Origin: Dehalococcoidia bacterium
Lineage (GTDB): Bacteria; Chloroflexota; Dehalococcoidia; JAENJB01
Length of the DNA: 10,205 nucleotides
Assembly: GCA_030690705.1 (NCBI GenBank)
Contig: JAUYGE010000018.1
Location: forward strand, 1 to 10,205
Direction of reading: 5' to 3'
The position numbers and the translations under genes are program-made. Every line of letters begins with the position of its first letter. Position 1 is the first letter of the stretch. Shown one piece after another: positions 1 through 7,436 of this stretch. The notes beneath the pieces were generated by a model. The model saw only the letters and a list, made by a program, of their open reading frames with translations, did not search any database and was not told the DNA's origin.

Positions 1-2
1 CT

Positions 3-620
3 CCGCCACCGCCTCCACCGCCGCTCGTCGGGGAAGGAGTCCTTGGAGGGCTAGCTCCTCGTGATGCGCAAGGTAGAACAACGGGAAGTTCAGTATTCAC
101 CTCGACAGACGGGCGTGTCAGTTTTGATATCCCTGCCGGCACAATAGCGCGGGACAGCAGCGGCAATAACCTGACGGGTATAAGCGTGACTTCCTTCACG
201 AATCCCCCTGCGCCACCAACAGGGAGCAACATAGTTGGACTGCCCTACGAAATCGGGCCGACTGGTGCTACCTTCACCCCACCCATCACGATGACCTTTA
301 CCTATGACCCGGCGACCGTCCCGGCGGGCGCCACGCTCGTGCTCGCCTACTATAATCCTGCCACCGGGCTATGGGTGGAGCTCCCCGCCACTGTTGACAC
401 TGTAAGTCACACCTTCACGGTCACGATAGACCACTTCACGCTCTTCGCTGTCCTGGCCAAGCTGCCACCACCTGCGGCACCACCTCCCCCTGTAATACCG
501 CCACCACCTCCAGGACCAAACTGGACCCTCATCGGCAGCATTATCGCCGCCCTGTTGATTCTGGCAATAGTCATCTACTGGCGGAGAAGGCGGCAGAGAA
601 GGCAAAACTCGGCCGTATGA
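3..620 (+). CDS. C-terminal part of a membrane-anchored proline-rich surface protein (5' end outside window)
   Basis: The reading frame is open from base 3 to a TGA at 618-620, with no stop before the left edge, so this is the last 205 residues of a longer protein. It opens with a run of seven prolines. A beta-rich extracellular-type domain follows, with phrases such as DIPAGTIARDSSGN and a closing DHFTLFAVL that recur in bacterial and archaeal cell-surface proteins. A second Pro-rich linker lies at about 465-518, then one hydrophobic helix at about 522-581 (WTLIGSIIAALLILAIVIYW), and finally an Arg-rich cytoplasmic tail (RRRRQRRQ). This layout fits a protein held in the membrane by its C-terminus with its bulk outside. 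The first internal ATG or GTG (near 186) is probably not the true start, because coding character continues upstream. The exact function is unknown; adhesin or envelope protein are guesses. The frame and topology are clear. Confidence 0.8.
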   Translation, partial: PPPPPPPLVGEGVLGGLAPRDAQGRTTGSSVFTSTDGRVSFDIPAGTIARDSSGNNLTGISVTSFTNPPAPPTGSNIVGLPYEIGPTGATFTPPITMTFTYDPATVPAGATLVLAYYNPATGLWVELPATVDTVSHTFTVTIDHFTLFAVLAKLPPPAAPPPPVIPPPPPGPNWTLIGSIIAALLILAIVIYWRRRRQRRQNSAV

Positions 621-647
621 TTAACAGCGGGTATTAATGGGATTATT

Positions 648-675
648 CAAAGAGGGGCTTAGGAGCCCCTCTTTG
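648..675. terminator. Bidirectional hairpin terminator between convergent genes
   Basis: CAAAGAGGGGCT (648-659) and AGCCCCTCTTTG (664-675) are exact reverse complements around a four-base TAGG loop. One more T-A pair at 647/676 extends the stem. The hairpin lies between the surface-protein stop (620) and the glmS stop (769), which converge. The T-run after the stem is short on the plus strand (GAGTTTAG) and weak on the minus strand. The position and the perfect GC-rich stem argue for termination in both directions, although the tail is not the classic U-tract. Confidence 0.78.
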
Positions 676-768
676 AGTTTAGAAACACCCCTCTCCCAAT
701 CTTCCTAACAGGGGAGACAAGAGATCCCTCTAATACCCCCCCCTTGGGAAAACCTGAACTTAGCAATT

Positions 769-2556
769 CTATTCCACCGTAACGCTCTTCGCCAGGTTGC
801 GGGGAGTGTCTATCGGACAGCCTCTGCTCCGAGCAGCAAAATAGGCCAGGAGTTGGAGCGCCACTGAAGTCACCACCGGAGCGAAGAGGCGGTCGGTCTG
901 AGGCAAAGGAAGAACATAGTCTACATACTTGGCTATCTCCTGGTCACCCTCCTCAGCCAGCGCCAACACCGGTGATTCCCTCGCCTTTATCTCCTTGATA
1001 GTGGAGAGCATTGCTTCATAAGTGTCATCCCTAAAGATCAATGCCACTACGGGGAACTTCTCCCGCAGCAGCGCAAACGGGCCGTGTTTCAGCTCCCCGG
1101 CCGCGTAGCCCTCAGCATGAATATAGGCAATCTCCTTTATCTTGAGCGCCCCCTCAAGGGCCACGGGGTAGCTGATACCCCGCGCCACGTAGAAGACGCT
1201 CTCATATCCCGACAAGCGGCGTCCATATCCAGCAATCACCTTCTCGCTGTCGAGCACCCGCTGTACCTTTGACGGCAAGAGGCGCAACTCCTGCGTCAGA
1301 CGCCGAAACGTCCCGGCGTCGACCTCAGCCAGCGAGAGTGCTATGAGGTAAAAAGCGATTAGCTGCGCCGTGAAGCTCTTGGTGGCCGCCACGCTAATCT
1401 CCGGACCGGCTTTGGTGTAGAAGGACTGCTCTGCAATACGCGTCACAGTACTATCTCTAACATTGGTGATAGCCATCGTACGGCAGCCCAACTCCCGGGC
1501 TTTCTTCAGCGCCCGATTGGTATCCGCCGTTTCCCCCGATTGGCTGATGGCGATGGCCAGTGTCCTGCCCACCACCGTGCGTGAGTAGCTGAACTCAGAC
1601 GCCAGCTCCACCCGCACCGGCAGACGGGCTACCTCCTCCAGGACCTGCTGGCCCACCATAGCGGCATAATAAGAGGTGCCACAGGCTAGGAGCAGAATGC
1701 CATCCACAGTCCGGTCGATGCTTACTTCGAGATTAACCGCGGGCTCGATGGTGGAGACACACTCCCCCACCATCTCCTCTATTACCCCAGGCTGCTCGTG
1801 GATTTCCTTGAGCATGAAGTGCTCATAACCAGCCTTACCGACGTCCTTGGCGGTCCATTCCAGGTGATGCTCCTTCCTCACCACCTCCCGCCCCTGATTG
1901 CTTATCTTCAGTCCCTCGCCGTGCATGACCACCAGGTCACCATCTTCCAGATAGACCACTCTGTCGGTGTACTCCACCAGCGCCGGCGCGTCCGACGCCA
2001 GGAAATTCTCTCCGTCACCAAGACCTATGAGCAGCGGGCTTTCATGTCTTGCGGCTATCAGCTCCCCGTTGTTTTTCCGATGAATCACGGCAATGGCATA
2101 GCTGCCTTCCACATCTTGAAGCGCTCTTCTCACCGCCTCTTCCAGATTACCCCGGTAATACTTCTCGATCAAATGAGGAAGTACCTCGGTATCTGTCTCC
2201 GAAGAGAAATGGTGGCCCTCACTGACGAGACGCTCCCGCAATGCCAGGAAGTTGCTGATGATACCGTTATGGACGACGGCCAGTTCGCCGCGACAATCGA
2301 CGTGAGGGTGGGCATTGACCTTGCTGGGCCGCCCGTGAGTCGCCCACCGGGTGTGACCGATCCCCACCCTGCCGCCATTCGGAGGTAAAACCTTCTCCAG
2401 TTCCCCTATCCTCACCGCATCCTTGTAAACCTGCAAGCCATCTCCCAGAAGCGCCAGGCCGCAAGAATCATACCCCCGGTACTCCAGCCGCTTGAGACAG
2501 TTGACCAGGATGGGCTGAGCTTCTTTGCAGCCGACGTAGCCGACAATCCCGCACAT
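769..2556 (-). CDS. glmS: Glutamine--fructose-6-phosphate aminotransferase (isomerizing)
   Basis: GlmS converts fructose-6-phosphate and glutamine to glucosamine-6-phosphate and glutamate, the committed step toward UDP-GlcNAc, in the cytoplasm. The 595-residue protein is full length for the family. It begins MCGIVGYVG, so Cys2 is the N-terminal nucleophile of the class II glutaminase domain. HTRWATHG (68-75), NAHPH (81-85) and HNGIISN (96-102) complete that site. Two SIS isomerase domains follow, with CGTSYYA (292-298), SQSGETADT (338-346), AGPEISVAATKS (383-394) and the catalytic stretch KEIAYIHAEGYAAGELKHGP (474-493). The C-terminus is the typical PRNLAKSVTVE. The ATG lies only 2 nt after the TAG of the upstream nucleotidyltransferase, with no clear ribosome binding site of its own, so translation is probably coupled. 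No glmS ribozyme could fit in that gap. The identification is secure. Confidence 0.98.
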   Translation of the reverse strand: MCGIVGYVGCKEAQPILVNCLKRLEYRGYDSCGLALLGDGLQVYKDAVRIGELEKVLPPNGGRVGIGHTRWATHGRPSKVNAHPHVDCRGELAVVHNGIISNFLALRERLVSEGHHFSSETDTEVLPHLIEKYYRGNLEEAVRRALQDVEGSYAIAVIHRKNNGELIAARHESPLLIGLGDGENFLASDAPALVEYTDRVVYLEDGDLVVMHGEGLKISNQGREVVRKEHHLEWTAKDVGKAGYEHFMLKEIHEQPGVIEEMVGECVSTIEPAVNLEVSIDRTVDGILLLACGTSYYAAMVGQQVLEEVARLPVRVELASEFSYSRTVVGRTLAIAISQSGETADTNRALKKARELGCRTMAITNVRDSTVTRIAEQSFYTKAGPEISVAATKSFTAQLIAFYLIALSLAEVDAGTFRRLTQELRLLPSKVQRVLDSEKVIAGYGRRLSGYESVFYVARGISYPVALEGALKIKEIAYIHAEGYAAGELKHGPFALLREKFPVVALIFRDDTYEAMLSTIKEIKARESPVLALAEEGDQEIAKYVDYVLPLPQTDRLFAPVVTSVALQLLAYFAARSRGCPIDTPRNLAKSVTVE

Positions 2557-2558
2557 AG

Positions 2559-3743
2559 CTAGACGACCAGGCCACCCCCGGGGATATCGGTGCTGATAAC
2601 CTTACCAGGCCCAACCTGGCAATGGGTGCCGAGGCTGCGTCCCGGCTGGATGGAGACCCCCTCGCCTACCTTGCAGTATTCCCCCACCATGGCTCCCATC
2701 TTCACCGAGTGGTACTCCCCTTCAATCTTCACCTCGGCCTCGCCGCTATGGGCCATGAAGTTCCCTTTGAAGACACAACCATAGTCGATAATGGAGTCCA
2801 CGATGGTCGAGTTGGGCCCCACCTCCACGCTGCTGTTAATGACGCTGTTTTCGATGAGGCTAAAAGGCGAGACAACGACCCCCTTCCCCAGGCTGGTGGA
2901 CGGCAGCAGACAGACGCTGGGGCCGATCTCGCAGTTCTCTCCGATGATGACCGGACCTACAATATATGTATGCGAACGAATAATGGTACCCTTGCCCACC
3001 GTGACCGGTCCGTTGATGGCTACGCCCGCTTCAATCCGACCCCCGCGGCTCGGGCTGAGCATCCTCAGCGTCCTATCATTCAACACCAGAACATCCCACG
3101 GATAGACCACATCCAGCCAGCGACCCGGGGTCTGGGCTGCCGACAGGCGATAGCCTCCCATTAAGCCCTCTTTCAACGCCTGGACCAGGTCAACCTCTTC
3201 TTCCAGGAAAGAGAAGACCTGGCGATCGAACAAGTAGATGCCGGTGTTGACGAGAAAGCTCTCGGCTTTCTCCGGCTTCTCCGCTATGTCCGACACCAGA
3301 CCATCCTTGACAGTTGCGACGCCATACTTTGAAGTGTTCTTCTGCTCCTTCAGCAGGACAGAGCCGGCAGCGGCTTCCACGAAAGAGGAGAGGGTATCCG
3401 GTTCGATAATGTTGTCGCCCGACAGCACCATGAAGCGGCCCTCGGCCATGTCCTTCACCTGCCGCAAGGCATGGCCCGTGCCCAGTTGCTGCTCTTGAGC
3501 CACGTAGCTTATGTCCACCCCGAACCTCTCCCCCGACCCGAAGTAGTCCTGCACCTGCTCCTTCCGATATCCAACCACGATTACCACCTGGAACACCCCG
3601 TTCGCGGCCAGAGCCTCAATGACATACTGGAGTATCGGCTTGTTGGCGATGGGGAGCATCACTTTCGGCTTAAGCGCCGTGAAAGGCTTGAGCCTCTGGC
3701 CCTCCCCGGCCGCAAGGATAATCGCCTGCTTTACCCTGTCCAC
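2559..3743 (-). CDS. GlmU-like sugar-1-phosphate nucleotidyltransferase, acetyltransferase site apparently degenerate
   Basis: This 394-residue protein has an N-terminal nucleotidyltransferase domain and a C-terminal left-handed beta-helix of hexapeptide repeats. The nucleotide-binding loop is LAAGEGQRLKPFT (10-22), followed by KPKVMLPIANKP (25-36), the metal-site SGDN (108-111) and EKPEKAESFLVNTGIY (155-170). Hexapeptide repeats run from about 238 to 385. It closely resembles the upstream neighbour. However, where that protein has the GlmU-type HQNYVGDSII, this one reads PNSTIVDSII (310-319), so the presumed acetyltransferase histidine is proline. I infer an active nucleotidyltransferase, substrate unknown (GlcNAc-1-P, Glc-1-P or another sugar phosphate), with a structural or redirected C-terminal domain. 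The GTG start at 3743 is fixed by an in-frame TGA three codons upstream. It is followed 2 nt later by glmS. Confidence 0.88.
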   Translation of the reverse strand: MDRVKQAIILAAGEGQRLKPFTALKPKVMLPIANKPILQYVIEALAANGVFQVVIVVGYRKEQVQDYFGSGERFGVDISYVAQEQQLGTGHALRQVKDMAEGRFMVLSGDNIIEPDTLSSFVEAAAGSVLLKEQKNTSKYGVATVKDGLVSDIAEKPEKAESFLVNTGIYLFDRQVFSFLEEEVDLVQALKEGLMGGYRLSAAQTPGRWLDVVYPWDVLVLNDRTLRMLSPSRGGRIEAGVAINGPVTVGKGTIIRSHTYIVGPVIIGENCEIGPSVCLLPSTSLGKGVVVSPFSLIENSVINSSVEVGPNSTIVDSIIDYGCVFKGNFMAHSGEAEVKIEGEYHSVKMGAMVGEYCKVGEGVSIQPGRSLGTHCQVGPGKVISTDIPGGGLVV

Positions 3744-3760
3744 AATACCTCAATACCTCC
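3744..3760 (-). repeat. Tandem duplicated ribosome binding site upstream of the second nucleotidyltransferase
   Basis: On the minus strand the leader reads G-GAGGTATT-GAGGTATT-GTG: an 8-bp unit containing the Shine-Dalgarno core GAGG is repeated exactly, head to tail, right up to the GTG start. The proximal GAGG has 4 nt spacing to the GTG and is the likely working site. The distal GGAGG sits 12 nt away. An in-frame TGA formed within the repeat prevents an upstream start. Confidence 0.75.
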
Positions 3761-3800
3761 TGTATGAACCTTTCACCCTACCCCTCTCTCCGAACACCCA

Positions 3801-5003
3801 TCAAAGAACTATCGTGTTGGGCCTCAGCACACCGCTCACCACCGCCCCCGGTCCAATGAGACTCCCGCTGCCAATCAGACTGCCAACATTGATGCTGCAG
3901 TTTATGCCGGTCCTCACATCGTCGCCCAGAATGGCCCCCAGCTTCTGGCGCTCGGTCTCCCGGCCATCTATTTCCACCGTTCTCCTGTCAAACCTCAGGT
4001 TGGCGATCTTGGTGCCTGCGCCCAGATTGCAGTCCTCCCCGATGATGCTGTCACCGACATAGTTCTGGTGGGGAATCTTGCTTCCCTTCATCACGATGCT
4101 GTTCTTCACCTCAACCGCGCTGCCGATGTGACAGCCATCGCCTACAGTCGTACACGGGCGGATGTAGCAATTGGGGCCGATGTCGCAGTTGTCCCCTATC
4201 AACACCGGGCCCACGATATATGCCCCAGAACGAATCGTGCTGCCCCGCCCCAGTCCCACCTTCCCTTTAATAACTGCCTGAGACTCGATCTCGCCATGCC
4301 TTTCGAAATCCGCCTCGCCCATCAGCATCTCGTTGGCGCGGAGCAACTCCCAGGGATAGGTGGCATGCGACCAGCGCTGCAGCTTCTCGAAAGCGACCGG
4401 AGCGCCCCCCTCTATCAGGCTGCGCAAGAGGTCGGTGATCTCGTACTCTCCTCTCACGGAGACGGACATCCGGGCGGCGTCCTTGAAAACGTCCCGGGTC
4501 AACAGGTAAATGCCGGCGTTCACCAGGTGCGTAGGCGGATGCGCCGGTTTCTCGTGAAGGCGGACCACGCGGTCACCTGCCAGTTCCACGACGCCCAGGC
4601 CGGCGACCTCCTCCATTTCAAACAGGCTCATGGCGATATTCTCGTGAGCCAACAACCTCTTCATGTCCCCCTCGGTGACCAGAACATCGCCGTTCACCAC
4701 CAGGAAGCGCCCCCCCACCAGCGCCTCTGCCATCAGCAGGGCATGTCCGCTCCCCATCTGCTTCCGCTGGGTCACGTACTGAATGCTGACACCCCATCTT
4801 TCCCCACCTCCGAAATAGTCCCTCACCGTGTCACTATGGTATCCCACCACAAAGATGAACTCCTTCACGCCCGCTTTGCTGAGTTGGGACAGAAGATGTT
4901 CCAGCCACGGCTTGTTGGCGACGGGGAGCATCACTTTGGGACGGGTCTGCGTAAGAGGATGCATCCTCTTACCTTCGCCTGCGGCAAGGACTACGGCTTT
5001 CAT
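3801..5003 (-). CDS. glmU: Bifunctional GlmU-like N-acetylglucosamine-1-phosphate uridyltransferase / glucosamine-1-phosphate acetyltransferase
   Basis: The 400-residue protein resembles the archaeal-type two-domain sugar nucleotidyltransferases (the Sulfolobus ST0452 class) more than the longer classical bacterial GlmU. The N-terminal domain has LAAGEGKRMHPLT (6-18), RPKVMLPVANKP (21-32), NGDVLV (104-109, Asp for metal) and EKPAHPPTHLVNAGIY (151-166). The C-terminal left-handed beta-helix spans roughly 245-390. Its HQNYVGDSIIGEDCNLGAGT (312-331) closely matches the GlmU acetyltransferase active site, with His312 in the place of the catalytic histidine. The enzyme probably acetylates GlcN-1-P and then uridylylates it to UDP-GlcNAc. 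It is the first gene of a minus-strand cluster ending in glmS, with a 57-nt gap to its paralogue. The ATG at 5003 sits about 18 nt below the predicted transcription start, with only a weak AAGAG ribosome site. Substrate assignment is inferred from motifs and neighbours. Confidence 0.88.
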   Translation of the reverse strand: MKAVVLAAGEGKRMHPLTQTRPKVMLPVANKPWLEHLLSQLSKAGVKEFIFVVGYHSDTVRDYFGGGERWGVSIQYVTQRKQMGSGHALLMAEALVGGRFLVVNGDVLVTEGDMKRLLAHENIAMSLFEMEEVAGLGVVELAGDRVVRLHEKPAHPPTHLVNAGIYLLTRDVFKDAARMSVSVRGEYEITDLLRSLIEGGAPVAFEKLQRWSHATYPWELLRANEMLMGEADFERHGEIESQAVIKGKVGLGRGSTIRSGAYIVGPVLIGDNCDIGPNCYIRPCTTVGDGCHIGSAVEVKNSIVMKGSKIPHQNYVGDSIIGEDCNLGAGTKIANLRFDRRTVEIDGRETERQKLGAILGDDVRTGINCSINVGSLIGSGSLIGPGAVVSGVLRPNTIVL

Positions 5004-5027
5004 GCTCTTGAATCAAACCCGCGGAAT

Positions 5028-5055
5028 ATTATATCCGCCGGCATCGGTGCGTCAA
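5028..5055 (-). promoter_or_regulatory. Predicted sigma70-type promoter for the glmU-glmS cluster
   Basis: On the minus strand, TTGACG (5055-5050) and TATAAT (5033-5028) are separated by 16 nt, which is near consensus. A start near 5021 gives a leader of about 18 nt before the ATG at 5003. The -10 box is flanked exactly by an inverted repeat, GCGGA (5021-5025) and TCCGC (5034-5038), which could be an operator or chance. Confidence 0.65.
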
Positions 5056-5078
5056 ATCAATGTACCGGAAGCATCCAG

Positions 5079-5108
5079 TTGTCTCAGGAGGGAAGCTCAT
5101 GCTAAAAT
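5079..5108 (+). promoter_or_regulatory. Predicted sigma70-type promoter for the hslU-rpsB-tsf-frr run
   Basis: TTGTCT (5079-5084) and TAAAAT (5103-5108) are 18 nt apart. They match the -35 consensus at 4 of 6 and the -10 consensus at 5 of 6 positions. A start near 5115 leaves a short leader containing GAGGAGAG (5120-5127) before the hslU ATG at 5131. It is back to back with the minus-strand promoter at 5028-5055. Confidence 0.5.
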
Positions 5109-5130
5109 AGGCGAATTGCGAGGAGAGTTG

Positions 5131-6519
5131 ATGACCAACCTAACCCCACGGCAAATTGTGGCTGAGCTGGACAAATATATCGTCGGCCAAAAGGAAGTCA
5201 AGAGAGCTGTCGCGATAGCCCTGCGGCATCGCGAGCGGCGGCAGCTTGCCGCCGATATGGGGATGGAAATCCATCCCAAAAATATCCTGATGATAGGCCC
5301 TACCGGGGTCGGCAAGACAGAGATAGCCCGCCGGGTGGCGGCCCTTATAGATGCGCCCTTCTTGAAAGCCGAAGCTACCAGATTCACAGAGGTCGGCTAT
5401 GTGGGCAAGGATGCGGAGTCGATAGTCCACGATCTGGTCGAGAACAGCATAACCAAAGTCTACTCGCAAAAACTGAAGGAAGTTGAGAGCAAGGCCGAGA
5501 AACTGGCCACCGAAAGACTGTTGAACTATATCTGCAAGCAGTTGAAGAAGAGCAAGCCCCAAAAGCAGGCCACCAAACAACTTGCCGTCGCCCAGGGCGC
5601 GACAAGCATCAAGGTCAAGGGCACATCATCGCTGACGCGCCGCTTTGTAGCCAGATTACTCCAGGACCATAAGCTGGATGACCAGCTCGTGGAGATCGAG
5701 GTTCCCGAGGTGAGGGAGGAATTCCCCACCGACCTGGAGCTCGCCCCTTCCGACGTGGAGGACTTTCGCGGGGCCTTCGCAGACACCGTCGCCAGAGTCG
5801 AGGGCAAGGGGAAATGCCACCACTGGCGGAAGATCCCCGTGAAGGAGGCCCGCCGCCTTCTGGCGCGAGAGGAAGCCAGCAAGCTGCTTGACTATTCCGA
5901 GGTGGTAGACGAAGCCACCAAGCGAGCGGAGGAAAGAGGCGTTGTCTTCATAGACGAGCTGGACAAGATCACCGGAGCCAGGATCGAAATAGGACGAGAT
6001 GTATCGGGGGAAGGCGTCCAGCGTGACCTGTTGCCCATTGTGGAAGGGACAACGGTGATGACCCGCTACGGGCCCGTGAAGACCGACCACATTCTCTTCA
6101 TGGCCGCCGGTGCTTTCCACCGCAGCAAACCCTCCGACCTCATTCCCGAGCTACAGGGACGCTTTCCACTGCGCGTCGAGCTTACTCCGCTAAGCCAAGA
6201 AGACCTGGAGCGCATCTTGACCGAACCGCAGTACTCGCTCACCAAGCAGTATCAGGCTCTGCTGGCCACCGAGGGAGTGGAGTTGGTCTTTGCCGAAGAC
6301 GGCGTGAAGGAGATGGCCCGCCTCGCCACCTTGATGAACGAACAGAACGAGAATATCGGCGCCCGAAGGCTGAACACTATTATGGAGAGGGTGCTGGAAG
6401 AGCTCAACTATTCGGCGGCGGAGAGGAAGGGGGAGAAGGTGGTGGTTGACACCGCCTACGTCTCACAGCACATCGGGGACCTGGTCAAGAACCGTGACCT
6501 CAGCCGCTACATCCTGTAG
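5131..6519 (+). CDS. hslU: ATP-dependent protease ATPase subunit HslU (ClpY)
   Basis: HslU is the AAA+ unfoldase ring that feeds substrates to the HslV peptidase in the cytoplasm. The 462-residue protein is near the usual length (E. coli 443). It has Walker A GPTGVGKT (56-63), the pore-loop motif GYVG (89-92), an intermediate (I) domain at about 110-245, Walker [10 protein letters not shown] (271-279), [11 protein letters not shown] (292-302), the arginine-finger region [11 protein letters not shown] (341-351) and the sensor-2 motif GARRL (410-414). It ends in DLSRYIL, like the family's C-terminal tail that docks into HslV, so it looks competent to work with a peptidase. No hslV lies next to it: the upstream neighbour is the divergent glmU cluster. 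The ATG at 5131 is chosen because GAGGAG precedes it at proper spacing and the HslU homology ([16 protein letters not shown]) begins there. The frame stays open far upstream, but only as a shadow of glmU. Confidence 0.97.
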   Translation: MTNLTPRQIVAELDKYIVGQKEVKRAVAIALRHRERRQLAADMGMEIHPKNILMIGPTGVGKTEIARRVAALIDAPFLKAEATRFTEVGYVGKDAESIVHDLVENSITKVYSQKLKEVESKAEKLATERLLNYICKQLKKSKPQKQATKQLAVAQGATSIKVKGTSSLTRRFVARLLQDHKLDDQLVEIEVPEVREEFPTDLELAPSDVEDFRGAFADTVARVEGKGKCHHWRKIPVKEARRLLAREEASKLLDYSEVVDEATKRAEERGVVFIDELDKITGARIEIGRDVSGEGVQRDLLPIVEGTTVMTRYGPVKTDHILFMAAGAFHRSKPSDLIPELQGRFPLRVELTPLSQEDLERILTEPQYSLTKQYQALLATEGVELVFAEDGVKEMARLATLMNEQNENIGARRLNTIMERVLEELNYSAAERKGEKVVVDTAYVSQHIGDLVKNRDLSRYIL

Positions 6520-6546
6520 GTCAGATAATCGAGAGTACACCCCAAA

Positions 6547-6552
6547 GGGAGG
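6547..6552 (+). promoter_or_regulatory. Ribosome binding site fixing the TTG start of rpsB
   Basis: GGGAGG ends 4 nt before a TTG at 6557. No ATG or GTG in this frame lies between it and the conserved S2 N-terminus ([14 protein letters not shown]), so it decides the start. The longer open frame beginning at 6446 overlaps hslU and is not the gene start. Confidence 0.8.
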
Positions 6553-6556
6553 AAAA

Positions 6557-7348
6557 TTGGCTAACACTGTTACTATAAAACAACTTCTGGAAGCTGGAGC
6601 CCATTTCGGTCATCAGACGACGCGATGGCATCCCAAGATGAAGCGCTACATTTTCACCCAGCGCAACGGCATTCACATTATCGACCTCGAACAGACCGCT
6701 GTCTTGATGGATAAGGCATGCGCCTTCATGCGCGAACTGGTAGCCGGCGGGCAGGACCTCCTTTTCGTGGGTACCAAGAAACAGGCCCAGGAAGCAGTGG
6801 CCGAGGAGGCCAAACGCTGCGGGATGCCTTATGTCAACCTGCGCTGGCTGGGGGGAATGCTGACCAACTTCCAGGTCATCCAGACACGTATCGACCACCT
6901 CGTCTTTCTTGAGGAACAGCAGACCCGGGGCGAGTTCCAGCGCTTGCCCAAGAAAGAGAACCTCAAGCTGATGAAGGAAATTGGCCGCCTGAACAAACAG
7001 ATGGGCAGCTTCAAGGAAATGACGAAGCTTCCCGGCGCCCTATTCATCATCGACCCCACCCGGGAGAGAACGGCCCTCATGGAAGCAAAACGCAAGGCCA
7101 TTCCCGTGGTAGGTATTGTGGACACCAACTGCAACCCCGACGAGATAGACTACCCGATCCCAGCCAACGACGATGCCATCCGCGCTCTCAAGCTGGTCTG
7201 CAACCGGGTAGCCGAGGCCGTCCTTGAAGGCAAGAACATCGCCACTATCAAGGCTGCCGAAGCCAAAGAGGATGAGGAGATGGCGGAAGCCGGAGTAAAG
7301 GCAGGAGAAGGGACGCAGTCGTACAGTTTCGCCCCCGATGAGAACTAG
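6557..7348 (+). CDS. rpsB: 30S ribosomal protein S2
   Basis: S2 binds late to the 30S subunit, near the head-body junction, and is needed for mRNA and S1 interaction. The 263-residue product is family length. Visible signatures are [19 protein letters not shown] (10-28), RNGIHIIDL (36-44), FVGTKKQAQ (70-78), [12 protein letters not shown] (94-105), a helical coiled-coil region at about 110-155, [15 protein letters not shown] (163-177) and [20 protein letters not shown] (189-208). The acidic, low-complexity C-terminal tail is typically variable. Translation starts at TTG 6557, preceded by GGGAGG. It follows hslU by 37 nt with no visible terminator, so the two are probably cotranscribed. An 88-nt spacer leads to tsf, as in the common rpsB-tsf pair. 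The call is secure. Confidence 0.98.
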   Translation: MANTVTIKQLLEAGAHFGHQTTRWHPKMKRYIFTQRNGIHIIDLEQTAVLMDKACAFMRELVAGGQDLLFVGTKKQAQEAVAEEAKRCGMPYVNLRWLGGMLTNFQVIQTRIDHLVFLEEQQTRGEFQRLPKKENLKLMKEIGRLNKQMGSFKEMTKLPGALFIIDPTRERTALMEAKRKAIPVVGIVDTNCNPDEIDYPIPANDDAIRALKLVCNRVAEAVLEGKNIATIKAAEAKEDEEMAEAGVKAGEGTQSYSFAPDEN

Positions 7349-7387
7349 CGGAACCACGTGGCCTTACTGTGCAGCTATGCAGTCTGT

Positions 7388-7403
7388 TCAAGGATAACCT
7401 TGA
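7388..7403 (+). other. Small hairpin in the rpsB-tsf spacer
   Basis: TCAAGG (7388-7393) and TTGA-containing CCTTGA (7398-7403) form a 6-bp stem around ATAA within the 88-nt spacer 7349-7436. The same spacer holds the palindrome CCACGTGG (7354-7361). No T-run follows the hairpin, so it is not a convincing terminator. It could be a weak attenuator or processing site between rpsB and tsf, or chance. Confidence 0.25.
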
Positions 7404-7426
7404 TTCCAGGGAGATCATCCTGAAAC

Positions 7427-7431
7427 GGAGG
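7427..7431 (+). promoter_or_regulatory. Ribosome binding site fixing the TTG start of tsf
   Basis: GGAGG lies 5 nt upstream of a TTG at 7437. The conserved EF-Ts N-terminus (DIKELREKSGAGVMDC) starts seven codons into the frame, and no ATG or GTG start is available before it. Confidence 0.8.
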
Positions 7432-7436
7432 CCGAG

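Noticed and set aside
693..716. Second weak inverted repeat (CTCCC/GGGAG) as a glmS terminator
   Set aside because: It has a five-base stem with a 14-nt loop and no T-run. The perfect hairpin at 648-675 is a much better candidate.
736..743. Run of eight C residues near the glmS 3' end
   Set aside because: It is an intergenic homopolymer between convergent genes. No gene depends on its length, so phase variation is not supported.
1798..2388. Plus-strand open frame of 196 codons opposite glmS
   Set aside because: It is antisense to the conserved glutaminase domain and has no domain signature, so it is a shadow.
2557..2558. Possible glmS ribozyme or riboswitch upstream of glmS
   Set aside because: Only 2 nt separate glmS from the preceding coding sequence, leaving no room for such an RNA.
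4068..5105. Long plus-strand open frame (345 codons) opposite glmU
   Set aside because: It lies wholly antisense to a gene with clear GlmU motifs, shows no recognisable domain, and is explained by GC-rich codon structure on the opposite strand.
4828..5130. Upstream extension of the hslU frame by about 100 codons
   Set aside because: It overlaps the 5' end of divergent glmU and both predicted promoters. HslU homology and a good ribosome site begin at 5131.
6446..6556. Longer N-terminus for S2 beginning within hslU
   Set aside because: The residues before TTG 6557 do not resemble S2, and they overlap the HslU C-terminus in another frame.
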